In this document: piece after piece, positions 27,790 to 36,179 of the stretch
Layout: every line of letters begins with the position of its first letter
Numbering within the stretch: position 1 is the stretch's first letter
Made by a program: the position numbers and the translations under genes
Notes under the pieces: generated by a model
What the model saw: the letters and a program-made list of their open reading frames with translations, nothing else
Database searches by the model: none
Told to the model about the DNA's origin: nothing
NCBI RefSeq assembly: GCF_002964765.1
Contig: NZ_PQCF01000032.1
Span: 434,001 to 498,000, forward strand
From: Pseudoalteromonas sp. T1lg88
GTDB lineage: Bacteria > Pseudomonadota > Gammaproteobacteria > Enterobacterales > Alteromonadaceae
Length of the DNA: 64,000 nt
Direction of reading: 5' to 3'

Positions 27790-28413
27790 ATGTTTACCGG
27801 TATAGTGCAATGCCAAGCTCAAGTGCAAAGTAAAACCCTGACTAATGGCGTGCAGCGCTTAGTGTTGGCGGTGCCGTCTAAATACCTGCAAAACCTCGAA
27901 CTCGGTGCCAGTATTGCCGTCAATGGCTGTTGTTTGACTGTGGTTGAATACGATGCCGATGCAGGTGCCCTTGGCAGCGTACAATTTGATGTTATCGATG
28001 AAACCCTGGCGCTGACCAATCTAGGTCTACTTGAATGTGGCGATAAGGTAAACTTTGAGCGCTCCATGACTTTTGGCAGCGAGCTCGGTGGGCATATAGT
28101 TTCCGGGCATATTCATTGTGTTGGCAGTCTTATAGAGCGTATCGATACCCAGGATAACTGTCGCATGCACATAGCCATGGATGCCAAGTGGCGAGAATAT
28201 GTCTTGTATAAGGGTTTTATCAGTGTGAATGGCGCCAGCCTAACTGTGGGGGAGTTATCAGAGCAGGGGTTCTGGTTACACCTAATTCCGGAAACCTTGG
28301 CTATCACCAATCTTGGTCAGATGGTGGCGGGGACCGAGATTAATATCGAGGTCGATCAACAAACCTACACCATAGTGCAAACGGTGCAGCGTTATTTAAA
28401 GCAACAGCACTAA
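27790..28413 (+). CDS. ribE: Riboflavin synthase, alpha chain
   Basis: A 207-residue enzyme that dismutates two 6,7-dimethyl-8-ribityllumazine molecules to riboflavin. The N-terminal MFTGIV and the two lumazine-binding repeats (SIAVNGCCLTVV / FISVNGASLTVG, and GELGGHIVSGHIHC-type block FGSELGGHIVSGH) are clear. AAAAAGGAAA precedes the ATG. Only 70 bases separate it from divergent norM, too short for an FMN riboswitch. Its stop codon overlaps the stop of the convergent CPXCG gene. Confidence 0.96.
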   Translation: MFTGIVQCQAQVQSKTLTNGVQRLVLAVPSKYLQNLELGASIAVNGCCLTVVEYDADAGALGSVQFDVIDETLALTNLGLLECGDKVNFERSMTFGSELGGHIVSGHIHCVGSLIERIDTQDNCRMHIAMDAKWREYVLYKGFISVNGASLTVGELSEQGFWLHLIPETLAITNLGQMVAGTEINIEVDQQTYTIVQTVQRYLKQQH

Positions 28414-28613
28414 AAGATTTGCTCGTCGTCTGCATCTATCCTTAACTCTACCCTGTTAAGGGCTTGGTCTATATGCATATTGACATGAATAGGATTACAG
28501 CAGGCGGCGCAATCTTCATAGTAATCCTGATCACCTGAGCTGGTGTCGACATCGACAAATGTATGGTGGCCGCAATGAGGGCAGCGCACCCTTTGTAGGC
28601 TGTAGTCTTTCAT
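28410..28613 (-). CDS. CPXCG-motif cysteine-rich protein
   Basis: A 67-residue protein with two paired cysteine motifs, CPHCG (near residue 11) and CAACC (near 37), which form a zinc-ribbon-like site. The start is the ATG at 28611-28613, five bases after GAGG; a GTG two codons upstream is less likely. The acidic end DADDEQIF is typical of the family. It is convergent with ribE and the two stop codons interlock (CTAA). Function is unknown. Confidence 0.85.
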   Translation of the reverse strand: MKDYSLQRVRCPHCGHHTFVDVDTSSGDQDYYEDCAACCNPIHVNMHIDQALNRVELRIDADDEQIF

Positions 28614-28690
28614 AACCACCTCGTATGACAGTCCAATGACATCACTTAAAGTATAGTTATGTTTTCCCTGCGCCTTGGAAAATTTAGACC

Positions 28691-29572
28691 TTAATTACCT
28701 TCGCTGATCACCTTATCTATGGTTTCTTTGGCCTGAGTCAAATAATGGCCGGCGAAGATGTTGGCATGGTTTAACACATGATAAAGGTTATAGATGCGCT
28801 CTCTTTGTTCATAGCCTTCGCTTAAGGGGTAAACGCTTTGGTAGGCATCATAGAAGGTATCGGGGAAGGCGCCGAAAAAGCGGCTCATGGCGATATCCAC
28901 TTCCCGATCACCATAGTAACAAGCCGGGTCATATACGCAGGGAACGCCGCCATGAAAGCCAACATTACCGCGCCAAAAATCGCCGTGCAGGAGCGAAGGC
29001 TTGATATGGTGATGGTGTAGAGTATCTTTGACCTGGCAGACAAACTCATCAATATCGCAAAAATAAAATCCTTTTTCTGCCAATAACTGTAATTGCCAGC
29101 CTATGCGGTCTTCACTGAAAAACACATCCCATTTTTTATGCCAGCAATTAGGCTGGGCAGTGACGCCGATAAAGTTATCTCTTTCGTTGCCGAACATGCC
29201 TTGTTCATGCTTTTCGTGCAACTGCGCTAGATATTCCCCCATATGCCGCCAGCCAAGCTCTTTGGCATGATCTGTATTGGGATCCAGATCTAACCATTCA
29301 AGTACATTAAAGCAATACTCCAAGGTGGTGCCGGTAAGCAGACAATCGGGCACCATAAACATGGACTCTTTGGTCAACAGTTCGAGATCGGCGGCTTCAC
29401 ACTCGAGGCGCTCAAGAGAGGCCAAAGGCGCGACCTTGACAAAAAACTGGTGCTGGCCATCGGAAATTTTAAACAAGTGATCGGCGGAAGAATTTGTGAG
29501 CTGTTGCTTGTGCACCAAGGTAAAAGGGCTGTTGAGTGTGTCGCTAAGTAACTGAGTCAAGGTATTCCACAT
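28691..29572 (-). CDS. Fructosamine kinase family protein (YniA-like)
   Basis: A 293-residue small-molecule kinase related to fructosamine-3-kinase, which phosphorylates sugar-amine adducts to make them unstable. The catalytic loop is LLHGDFWRGNVGF and the metal-binding part is YDPACYYGDREVDIAMSRFF. The ATP-site lysine is in HQFFVKVA, and FNVLEWLDL forms the hinge. Single gene, transcribed toward the CPXCG gene. Confidence 0.9.
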   Translation of the reverse strand: MWNTLTQLLSDTLNSPFTLVHKQQLTNSSADHLFKISDGQHQFFVKVAPLASLERLECEAADLELLTKESMFMVPDCLLTGTTLEYCFNVLEWLDLDPNTDHAKELGWRHMGEYLAQLHEKHEQGMFGNERDNFIGVTAQPNCWHKKWDVFFSEDRIGWQLQLLAEKGFYFCDIDEFVCQVKDTLHHHHIKPSLLHGDFWRGNVGFHGGVPCVYDPACYYGDREVDIAMSRFFGAFPDTFYDAYQSVYPLSEGYEQRERIYNLYHVLNHANIFAGHYLTQAKETIDKVISEGN

Positions 29573-29739
29573 AACCGCAAACCGCTAAATTTCAGGGGTA
29601 CACCAAGTATGGCAAAGTTCTGATTCACTGCAATAATATTCATTGTCGAGTTCATTTTGCGAAGGTTAATAAGCGGTAATTTTAGCGAAATAACAAGGGA
29701 GTAAGTGCCAGTGCAAAAAACGCCCTGATTAAGTTTTCG

Positions 29740-29772
29740 CTTTTGAAAAAGAAGAAGCCCGCAATTGCGGGC
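29740..29772 (-). terminator. Terminator of the small exported-protein gene
   Basis: GCCCGCAATTGCGGGC (29757-29772) is a perfect palindrome. Read on the minus strand it is followed by a T-rich run. It lies about 20 bases past the stop of the gene at 29794. Confidence 0.8.
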
Positions 29773-29793
29773 CTCTGTAAATGCTGTGGCTAT

Positions 29794-30156
29794 TTATTTC
29801 GAGCCAGAAACCACCAAGATGGTGTCGCCATGTACTTTGGCTATGTCGCGAATAGATGTCTCAGTCAGTGGAGTGAGACGTAGTTTTTTCAGACTACGTT
29901 CAAAACCATAAAGGCTTGCAAATTCACGGACGCTAAGGTCGTTGCATGACAAACGTTTAGTCAATCTATGACGTGGGATGTTGTGCTTATCCATCGCTTG
30001 GGCCATTTTGAAAGGATTATCCTTAGTGATTGCCATACACAGTTGCGTACCGACGGTGTTATCAGCCGCAACAAATTGTTCATTGGCCATAGCGTGTGAT
30101 GAAAGCGCTCCTAAGAGTAGGACGCCAGCAGAGCCTAACAGAGTTGTGCGTTTCAT
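29794..30156 (-). CDS. DUF3718-like small exported protein
   Basis: A 120-residue protein with a signal peptide (MKRTTLLGSAGVLLLGALSS to about AMANE) and a small helical domain. FVAADNTVGTQLCMAITKDN and RLSCNDLSVREFASLYGF resemble the DUF3718 family of Shewanella and Vibrio, with two conserved cysteines that could form a periplasmic disulfide. AAGGAGA precedes the ATG. Single gene with its own terminator. Function unknown. Confidence 0.78.
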   Translation of the reverse strand: MKRTTLLGSAGVLLLGALSSHAMANEQFVAADNTVGTQLCMAITKDNPFKMAQAMDKHNIPRHRLTKRLSCNDLSVREFASLYGFERSLKKLRLTPLTETSIRDIAKVHGDTILVVSGSK

Positions 30157-30320
30157 GGATTTTCTCCTTATTAGTGCATTGATTGCTGTTTAAGTATGAA
30201 CCGCGTTTGTTGTTATGGAATGAACAGGATAAGTCAGAATGTAAGCATCTATGTCAATTGTGAATATCTTAACCTAACTGCCTATTTTTACAGATTTTCC
30301 CTATCTCATCTGTTTACATA

Positions 30321-30346
30321 AAAAGCAAAAAAAATGCTTTTTTTTT
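30321..30346 (+). terminator. Terminator-like AT hairpin in a gene-free stretch
   Basis: AAAAGCA and TGCTTTT pair around seven A and are followed by T. No coding gene on the + strand ends here. The surrounding region 30157-30555 has no other supported feature, so this may end an unrecognised small transcript or be a leader hairpin of the amidohydrolase gene. Confidence 0.35.
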
Positions 30347-30555
30347 GTACAGGTCGTCCTTGTACCTGTTAATTCAGGGGCTCTTGCCTATTCTTGTAAC
30401 ATTTGCCCACAAAATGGAACCAAGCTAAAGCTAAGATGGCTCAAGGGGCTGGCCGCTCCGGCGTTTATCTTGATTTACCGCTTATTAACCTATTTTCTTC
30501 GCAATTCGTAGCACTATTCGCTACAGTGGTGCGAAAAATAGGAGTAATAACAACA

Positions 30556-31941
30556 ATGCTAACAAAAACACCAAGCCTCAGCGTGTTAGCCTTAGCTATC
30601 ACGCTCGCCGGGTGCCAACAATCTGAAGGCCCGCAAGGCGATAAGGTAACCATTAATAAAAACCCTTACCCCAGTACCTATCAGCCGCTACCTCGTCAAT
30701 CGACGCTGATCACCAATGCCACCGTATTGACCGGTGACGGCCAGCGTATCGACGGCGGTGATGTTTATGTGGTCGACGGTAAAATCCAACAAATTGGTAC
30801 CGACTTGCAGGTTCAGGCCGACGTAACCCTAGACGCCCAAGGCAAATGGTTAACGCCTGGCCTTATCGATGTGCACTCACACTTAGGGGCCTATCCAAAC
30901 CCGGCAGTGGCATCGCACCAGGATGGCAACGAAATGACCAGCCCGGTTACCGCGGAAGTATGGGTTGAACATTCGGTATGGCCACAAGATCCTGGCTTTA
31001 ACCGTGCTCGTGAAGGTGGTATTACCACGCTACAAATTCTGCCGGGCTCAGCCAACCTGATTGGTGGCCGCGGCGTAACCTTGAAAAACGTCCCTGCCCA
31101 CACTATGCAGGCGATGAAGTTTCCAGAGGCACCTTATGGTTTAAAAATGGCCTGTGGTGAAAACCCTAAGCGTGTTTACGGCAGCAAGGGTGTATTGCCA
31201 TCGACTCGTATGGGTAATATGGCCGGTTATCGCAATGCCTGGATTGATGCCACAGAATACAAGCGTGCCTGGGAAAAGTACGATGCCGATTATGACGCCG
31301 GTAAGAATGTACAGGCGCCCGAGCGCGACCTGACCATGGACACCCTGCGCGGTGTACTCGATGGTGACATTTTGATCCATAACCACTGCTACAAAGCAGA
31401 AGAAATGGCCATGATGATCGACCTTTCGAAAGAGTTTGATTACCACGCCGGTACCTTCCACCACGGTATTGAAGCCTACAAGATTGCCGATTTGCTTGCC
31501 GAAAACAGCAGCTGTGCAGCACTGTGGCCGGATTGGTGGGGCTTTAAAATGGAAGCCTATGACATGGTTCAGGAAAACGTTGCCATCGTTGATGCGGTGA
31601 AGAACTCCTGTGCCATAGTTCACTCTGACTCAGACACCACCATTCAGCGCCTAAACCAGGAAGCGGGTAAGGTGATGTACCGCGCCAATGAAAATGGTTT
31701 CAATATCGATGAAGCCCACGCCATCAAGTGGCTGACGTCAAATGCAGCCAAGGCCCTGGGTATCGAGGATAAAACAGGTACTCTTGCCGCCGGTAAACAA
31801 GCCGACCTAGTATTGTGGGACAACAATCCGTTTAGCGTTTATGCCAAAGCCGAGCAGGTATTTATCGATGGTGCCAAGGTGTATGACCGCCATGACGAGA
31901 AATACCAAGCCCAAAGTGATTTTATGTTAGGCCAACGCTAA
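30556..31941 (+). CDS. Exported amidohydrolase, lipoprotein
   Basis: A 461-residue metal-dependent hydrolase. The start at 30556 is chosen because it gives a short signal with lipobox TLAGC; the open frame extends 51 codons further without a signal or a clear ribosome binding site. The metal motif HxH is present (DVHSHLG, H107 and H109), followed by HNHCYKAEE, HHGIEAY and HSDSDTTI. The closing AAGKQADLVLWDNNPF is typical of the amidohydrolase beta-sandwich. Substrate unknown. Ten bases separate it from a second amidohydrolase, so they form a pair. Confidence 0.85.
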   Translation: MLTKTPSLSVLALAITLAGCQQSEGPQGDKVTINKNPYPSTYQPLPRQSTLITNATVLTGDGQRIDGGDVYVVDGKIQQIGTDLQVQADVTLDAQGKWLTPGLIDVHSHLGAYPNPAVASHQDGNEMTSPVTAEVWVEHSVWPQDPGFNRAREGGITTLQILPGSANLIGGRGVTLKNVPAHTMQAMKFPEAPYGLKMACGENPKRVYGSKGVLPSTRMGNMAGYRNAWIDATEYKRAWEKYDADYDAGKNVQAPERDLTMDTLRGVLDGDILIHNHCYKAEEMAMMIDLSKEFDYHAGTFHHGIEAYKIADLLAENSSCAALWPDWWGFKMEAYDMVQENVAIVDAVKNSCAIVHSDSDTTIQRLNQEAGKVMYRANENGFNIDEAHAIKWLTSNAAKALGIEDKTGTLAAGKQADLVLWDNNPFSVYAKAEQVFIDGAKVYDRHDEKYQAQSDFMLGQR

Positions 31942-31951
31942 GGAGAACAAG

Positions 31952-33169
31952 ATGAAACTGTTTACAATGACATCGGTTGCCGCAGCCTTAGCGATGAGTG
32001 TATCCGCAGGCGCGCAAACATTGGCTATTACCAATGCTACCATTCATACCGCTACCGAGCAGGGCGTATTAAAAGACGCGTCTGTGCTAATTAAAGACGG
32101 TAAAATTGTTGCTGTTAATCCGGCGCAAATTGACGCCGAGGAAGTGATTGACGCACAAGGTAAAATTTTAACACCGGGCTTTATCGGCTCACTAAACCAC
32201 CTGGGTTTGGTGGAAGTGGGTGCGGTGGATGGTTCACGTGATGGCAGCGATAAAAAAGCCTCTATCACCTTCGACCCAAGCCTTGCCTTTAATCCCCGTT
32301 CATCGCTGATCCCTTACGCACGTAAAGGTGGTATTACCCGCGACGTGATCGTGCCAGGCGGCAGCGAAGACATTTTCAATGGTCTTGCTTCTGTGGTATC
32401 GCTCAGCGGTGAATTCGACAGTGTGAGCCAAAAGCATGTGGCCTTGGCCATTGAGCTTGGACAAAAGAGCAAGGGCTCACGCGCCTTGTCGATGCAGACC
32501 CTGATCGAGAAACTCGATGGTCATAAGCAACGTGAAAAGAAAGACAGCGATGCGCACAACCGTGAAATTCAGGTTTTAGACGCCGTCTTTGCTAAAGACA
32601 TGCCGCTGCTTATCGGCGTATCACGCGCCGCTGAAATGCTCGAGTTACTAAAGCTTAAAGCCAAGTACGACATCAATATGGTGTTTGCCGGTGCTCATGA
32701 TGCGGTATTGATTGCCGAGCAGCTTGCCGCCAGCAATACGCCTGTGATCATCAGCGCCATGGACAACCTGCCAGGCAACTTTGATTCCATGCATGCGGAT
32801 CTGGCTAATGCCGGTAAGCTTGAAAAAGCAGGCGTTAAGGTGATCCTGACTATCGCTGGTGACAGTGCTCATAACCTGTATCAGCTGCGTTTCGATGCCG
32901 GTAATGCGGTATCTTACGGCATGAGCCAGCAGGGCGCGTTAGCGGCCATCAGCAGCAATGTGGCCGAGGCATTCAATATTGATGCCGGTGCTATCAGCGC
33001 AGGTAAAGCGGCAGATCTGGTACTTTGGAGTGCCGATCCGTTTGAACTGAATGCCAAGATTGAAGGTATCTGGATTGACGGTGAGAAGGTGTCGACCGAG
33101 GCCCGTCAAGACAAGCTACGAGAGCGTTATACCACGCCTTCGGACATGCCGCGTGGTTACACCAAGTAA
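31952..33169 (+). CDS. Exported amidohydrolase-like protein lacking the HxH motif
   Basis: A 405-residue partner of the upstream gene. A signal peptide (to about SAGAQT) places it in the periplasm. The fold-defining start ITNATIHTATEQGVLKDASV and the end AGKAADLVLWSADPFELNAK are present, but the usual PGFID-x-H-x-H is PGFIGSLNHLG. The Asp and the first His are replaced (Gly79, Leu81) and only His83 remains. AAGGAGAAC lies before the ATG. It may be catalytically inactive or use another site. A shared complex with the active partner is plausible. Confidence 0.82.
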   Translation: MKLFTMTSVAAALAMSVSAGAQTLAITNATIHTATEQGVLKDASVLIKDGKIVAVNPAQIDAEEVIDAQGKILTPGFIGSLNHLGLVEVGAVDGSRDGSDKKASITFDPSLAFNPRSSLIPYARKGGITRDVIVPGGSEDIFNGLASVVSLSGEFDSVSQKHVALAIELGQKSKGSRALSMQTLIEKLDGHKQREKKDSDAHNREIQVLDAVFAKDMPLLIGVSRAAEMLELLKLKAKYDINMVFAGAHDAVLIAEQLAASNTPVIISAMDNLPGNFDSMHADLANAGKLEKAGVKVILTIAGDSAHNLYQLRFDAGNAVSYGMSQQGALAAISSNVAEAFNIDAGAISAGKAADLVLWSADPFELNAKIEGIWIDGEKVSTEARQDKLRERYTTPSDMPRGYTK

Positions 33170-33185
33170 TTGCTAAAGCATAAAG

Positions 33186-33210
33186 AAAAGGAGCCATTGG
33201 CTCCTTTTTT
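33186..33210 (+). terminator. Shared terminator between the amidohydrolase pair and tusE
   Basis: AAAAGGAGCC / GGCTCCTTTTTT around a four-base loop, with A on one side and T on the other. It can end both the + strand amidohydrolase transcript and the minus-strand tus transcript. Confidence 0.85.
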
Positions 33211-33224
33211 ACTTTAACGTGGCA

Positions 33225-33554
33225 TTAAATGCAGCGGGCGGGTTTCGGCAGACCGGCAATTTTCGTGGCTTGTTTCGCCGGGCCTTTGGGGAACAGCTTA
33301 TACAGGTATTTGCTGTTGCCCTTATCCTCGCCAAGCTTTTTGGCCATGGCCTTTACCAGCATACGTATCGCCGGGCTGGTGTCGAATTCTTCGTAAAACT
33401 CACGGACAAAGAACACCACTTCCCAATGGGCGTCACTGAGCTCGATGTTTTCCGTTGCGGCAATAATAGGGGCCAGTTCACGGCTCCACAGGCTGCTATC
33501 AAGCAGATAACCCTCTTTGTCGGTCTCAAGTTGTTGGCCGTTAAATTCAATCAT
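33225..33554 (-). CDS. tusE: Sulfur relay protein TusE (DsrC family)
   Basis: A 109-residue DsrC-like protein that receives sulfur from TusBCD and passes it to MnmA for 2-thiouridine formation at tRNA position 34. The conserved penultimate cysteine (KPARCI, C108) is present, as is the family core [17 protein letters not shown]. It is last in the tusD-C-B-E run, two bases after tusB. Confidence 0.92.
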   Translation of the reverse strand: MIEFNGQQLETDKEGYLLDSSLWSRELAPIIAATENIELSDAHWEVVFFVREFYEEFDTSPAIRMLVKAMAKKLGEDKGNSKYLYKLFPKGPAKQATKIAGLPKPARCI

Positions 33555-33556
33555 GG

Positions 33557-33826
33557 TTACTCACTAATACATCTTTGAAATTGAAGGGTTAATGCGACCC
33601 ATTCCAGGTCATCGATCAGCTGCACCTTGCTACAACGTGACTGCGCGCCACGGGCAACCACATCCGTTTTCAGGGCATAAACGGGCACCTCAAACATGCT
33701 AAAGGCCGCCGGGTTGTAGCAGGCATCGCCACGCAGCAAGAGCGCATCGTTTTTGCTGAGCTTGCTTGCTAATAAAGGCAATGAGGCAAGGGGGCGGCTG
33801 AGGATAAATAAATTGTTGTGACTCAT
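33557..33826 (-). CDS. tusB: Sulfur relay protein TusB (DsrH family)
   Basis: An 89-residue protein, the smallest subunit of the TusBCD heterohexamer. It shows the DsrH pattern [27 protein letters not shown] and [14 protein letters not shown]. Its ATG overlaps the tusC stop by four bases (ATGA), indicating translational coupling. Confidence 0.88.
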   Translation of the reverse strand: MSHNNLFILSRPLASLPLLASKLSKNDALLLRGDACYNPAAFSMFEVPVYALKTDVVARGAQSRCSKVQLIDDLEWVALTLQFQRCISE

Positions 33827-34179
33827 AGTACTACCACCTGAGTTGCCTTTGCTAACAGGGCTTGTTTATCCTGCGCTAGAACGTTTTTTACATCCAGGAT
33901 GAGTGCACTCTCATCCATACCTCGGTCGCTCAAAGACTCGCTGCACACATAAATGCTGTCGATATCGTAAAGCTCAAGCATCTTCAGGGCCTTGGTGAAG
34001 TCCTTCTGACCAAGTAGTTTGGGCTGCTGCTCGGCCAATAGCGCGAACACCGCATCGCCTTCAATCAGCCAGGACACTTCCTGGTCGATGGCGGCAAAGA
34101 TAAGCAGCAAATCAAGCGCTTCTTTAAGGCTTTGCTGTTGATAGGGGGCCTGTTGGCTAATAACCACTATATGCTTCAT
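33823..34179 (-). CDS. tusC: Sulfur relay protein TusC (DsrF family)
   Basis: A 118-residue DsrF-like subunit of TusBCD. The N-terminal VVISQQAPYQQQSLKEALDL and the block LKMLELYDIDSIYVC fit the family. The catalytic cysteine is in TusD, not here. It overlaps tusD by four bases and tusB by four bases. Confidence 0.9.
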   Translation of the reverse strand: MKHIVVISQQAPYQQQSLKEALDLLLIFAAIDQEVSWLIEGDAVFALLAEQQPKLLGQKDFTKALKMLELYDIDSIYVCSESLSDRGMDESALILDVKNVLAQDKQALLAKATQVVVL

Positions 34180-34529
34180 TTAAATTGCACCCATCTGTCT
34201 GCCTGCGCCGCTTCCATGGCGAACTCCGCTAAACCGGAGACACTAAAGTGTTTGCATTGGTCCAAGTCGATGCCGCGCTTAGTGGCTGCGGTAACGCACA
34301 GATGTAATTCAATGCCTTGCTTGTGCAGGTCTTGCCATACCTTGGCCGGGTCAAATTCATCGCTGGCTAAATCAAAGCAAGGGGAGGCGTGATACACCCC
34401 ATCCTGATACAGGAAAATACAGCGAATTGTGTGCCCCTGCGCCAGCGCTGATGTGGCAAAGCGCCCTAGGGCATTGAGCGTGTCGGTATCGCTCGGCGCA
34501 CTGTGTAGTGAAAGTACGAAACTGGCCAA
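34176..34529 (-). CDS. tusD: Sulfurtransferase TusD (DsrE family)
   Basis: A DsrE-like subunit of about 117 residues. The sulfur-carrying cysteine is in HLCVTAATKRG, matching E. coli Cys78. The frame has no ATG near its start. TTG codons at 34553, 34535 and 34529 are the only candidates, and 34529 best matches the E. coli N-terminus. This start lies directly behind the T run of the yccA terminator, so either read-through or a promoter inside yccA must drive the operon. It heads tusD-C-B-E. Confidence 0.85.
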   Translation of the reverse strand: MASFVLSLHSAPSDTDTLNALGRFATSALAQGHTIRCIFLYQDGVYHASPCFDLASDEFDPAKVWQDLHKQGIELHLCVTAATKRGIDLDQCKHFSVSGLAEFAMEAAQADRWVQFK

Positions 34530-34537
34530 ATTCAATC

Positions 34538-34565
34538 CAAAAAAAAGCCCCAATGAATGGGGCTT
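34538..34565 (-). terminator. Terminator after yccA, abutting tusD
   Basis: Read on the minus strand, AAGCCCC and GGGGCTT pair and are followed by eight T. The T run ends within a few bases of the tusD start codon. Confidence 0.85.
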
Positions 34566-34585
34566 ATTCTAACAAATTCTATTTA

Positions 34586-35251
34586 TTAGTCATCTGTTGC
34601 GCCAAGTAGGTGCAGAAGTGACGTAAACAGGTTGTATACGTTAAGGTATAGGGCAACCGTGGCGCGGATATAGTTAGTTTCGCCACCATTGATAATACGG
34701 CTGGTATCGAACAGGATCAGACCCGACATAATAAATACCACCGCCGCGTTGATAGCCATAAAGGCAATTGAGCTGCCGATAAAAATATTAACGATACTGG
34801 CAACGATCACCACCAACAGACCTACGGTTAAAAAACCGCCCATAAATGAGAAGTCTTTTTTGGTAGTAAGTGCATAAGCAGAAAGACCAAAGAAGATAAG
34901 CGCCGTTGAACCCAGGGCTTGCATGATCAAGAACGGGCCACTTGGCATTGCTGCGTAGTGGTTAAGCAGGGGACCCAGGCCAAAGCCCATAATGCCGGTA
35001 AAGGCAAATACCCACATGACACCAGAGGCTGTTTCGGCTTTCTTGTTAACTACAAAAAGCAGACCCAAACCTACCAAAGAGCAGATGATCCCCGTAAAGA
35101 ACGGAGGGTTAAGCGCCATAGAAATACCCGCAGTCACAGCACTGAATGCCAACGTCATCGCGAGTAAAAAGTAAGTGTTCTTTAAAACCTTATTCGTCTC
35201 AATGGTCGACATCATCGGCTTAGCCGTGCTGTACGAGTTATTAAACGCCAT
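34586..35251 (-). CDS. yccA: Bax inhibitor-1/YccA family membrane protein
   Basis: A 221-residue protein with seven predicted membrane segments and the family blocks TYFLLAMTLAFSAVTAG, MGFGLGPLLNHYA and FDTSRIINGGETNYIRATVALYLN, the last with the conserved acidic residues near the C-terminus. In E. coli, YccA interacts with the FtsH protease and SecY. GAAGGAG lies before the ATG. It sits between the tRNA-Ser genes and the tus operon, as yccA does beside tusE in enterobacteria. Confidence 0.92.
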   Translation of the reverse strand: MAFNNSYSTAKPMMSTIETNKVLKNTYFLLAMTLAFSAVTAGISMALNPPFFTGIICSLVGLGLLFVVNKKAETASGVMWVFAFTGIMGFGLGPLLNHYAAMPSGPFLIMQALGSTALIFFGLSAYALTTKKDFSFMGGFLTVGLLVVIVASIVNIFIGSSIAFMAINAAVVFIMSGLILFDTSRIINGGETNYIRATVALYLNVYNLFTSLLHLLGATDD

Positions 35252-35433
35252 TGTTAAACTCCTTCAAATTAATCAATCCTCGGATGTTACTTACATCCAG
35301 GTTCAAGATTATCAAGTCTTATAAATATGGGCAAACCTTTCACTTTCAATGGCGGATAAATAATCTCACTTGCTGCAATGTTGCGCAAAACAGTCAAAAA
35401 TTAAGCGGTTAAACAAAAAAATGAAAATAACAC

Positions 35434-35462
35434 TTCACAAACGCAATTCATTTCTCTAATAT
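35434..35462 (+). promoter_or_regulatory. tRNA-Ser promoter with GC-rich discriminator
   Basis: -35 TTCACA (35434-35439) and -10 TAATAT (35457-35462) with exactly 17 bases between them. The -10 is followed by CGCCCCG, the GC-rich discriminator typical of stringently controlled stable-RNA promoters. The tRNA begins 12 bases later. Confidence 0.65.
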
Positions 35463-35474
35463 TCGCCCCGCTGC

Positions 35475-35565
35475 GGAGAGATGGCTGAGCGGTTGAAAGC
35501 ACCGGTCTTGAAAACCGGCATAGGTTAATAGCCTATCTAGGGTTCAAATCCCTATCTCTCCGCCA
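35475..35565 (+). tRNA. tRNA-Ser (TGA)
   Basis: A 91-base class II tRNA with acceptor GGAGAGA / TCTCTCC, anticodon loop CTTGAAA (anticodon TGA), a long variable arm (TAGGTTAATAGCCTA) and encoded GCCA. It is followed 42 bases later by a near-identical copy. Confidence 0.96.
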
Positions 35566-35607
35566 CTAAATTTAACTTGGACGATACGTCGTCCGGGTAC
35601 CGCGTTT

Positions 35608-35698
35608 GGAGAGATGGCTGAGTGGTTGAAAGCACCGGTCTTGAAAACCGGCATAGGTTAATAGCCTATCTAGGGTTCAAATCCCTATCTCTCCGCCA
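35608..35698 (+). tRNA. tRNA-Ser (TGA)
   Basis: A 91-base copy of the preceding tRNA-Ser, differing by a single base in the D-loop region (GAGTGG against GAGCGG). It is probably co-transcribed with it and ended by the terminator at 35705. Confidence 0.96.
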
Positions 35699-35704
35699 TA
35701 TAAG

Positions 35705-35736
35705 AAAGGGCTGCTTTATTTAAGCAGCCCTTTTTT
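35705..35736 (+). terminator. Intrinsic terminator after the tRNA-Ser pair
   Basis: AAAGGGCTGCTT and AAGCAGCCCTTT form a long stem ending in T. Confidence 0.9.
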
Positions 35737-36179
35737 GTGCTTGTGTTTAAGTCATTAGCCGCTCGCCAGCTTCATATTCGTTTCAGATTTCATCTAAAAA
35801 GTGTTTAAACTCTCGCTATTATTCCGGCCGGCGTCGGCAGTATCGGGAAATAAAAATCACCACACTAATTCCTTCTTATCAGCAAGGCTTTCAATGTTAT
35901 ATGGCCATAAGCGCCAGGCTCGCCTGTATCTAGCATGACGGATAATTTTCTGGTGTTGAAACCTGCCTCTTCAAAATGAATCACTAGCTAAAACCCGTCC
36001 TACCTAGGTGATACGTTTTGCAATTATTACGCCCCATTACGGGTTGCTCAATATTTAACCAATCCTAACTATAATCTAGACGGCAGTAATGGGCTCGGTA
36101 GCATGAAGTTTAGCTCTATCGATCAGCTAAACCCTATACACATTTCTTATGTGCATAGTTAGAAATGAGGGTAAATGTT
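35737..36179 (+). promoter_or_regulatory. Long leader of the repeat-rich secreted protein
   Basis: About 440 bases with no supported gene. A perfect TATAAT is at 36070-36075, with only a poor -35. An ACCTAGGT palindrome is near 36002. A hairpin CTATACACAT / ATGTGCATAG (36134-36158) lies just before the ribosome binding site and might affect translation. I recognised no riboswitch consensus. Confidence 0.4.

Noticed and set aside
33219..33578. Open frame opposite tusE
   Set aside because: It is antisense to a well-recognised DsrC-family gene with the conserved C-terminal cysteine.
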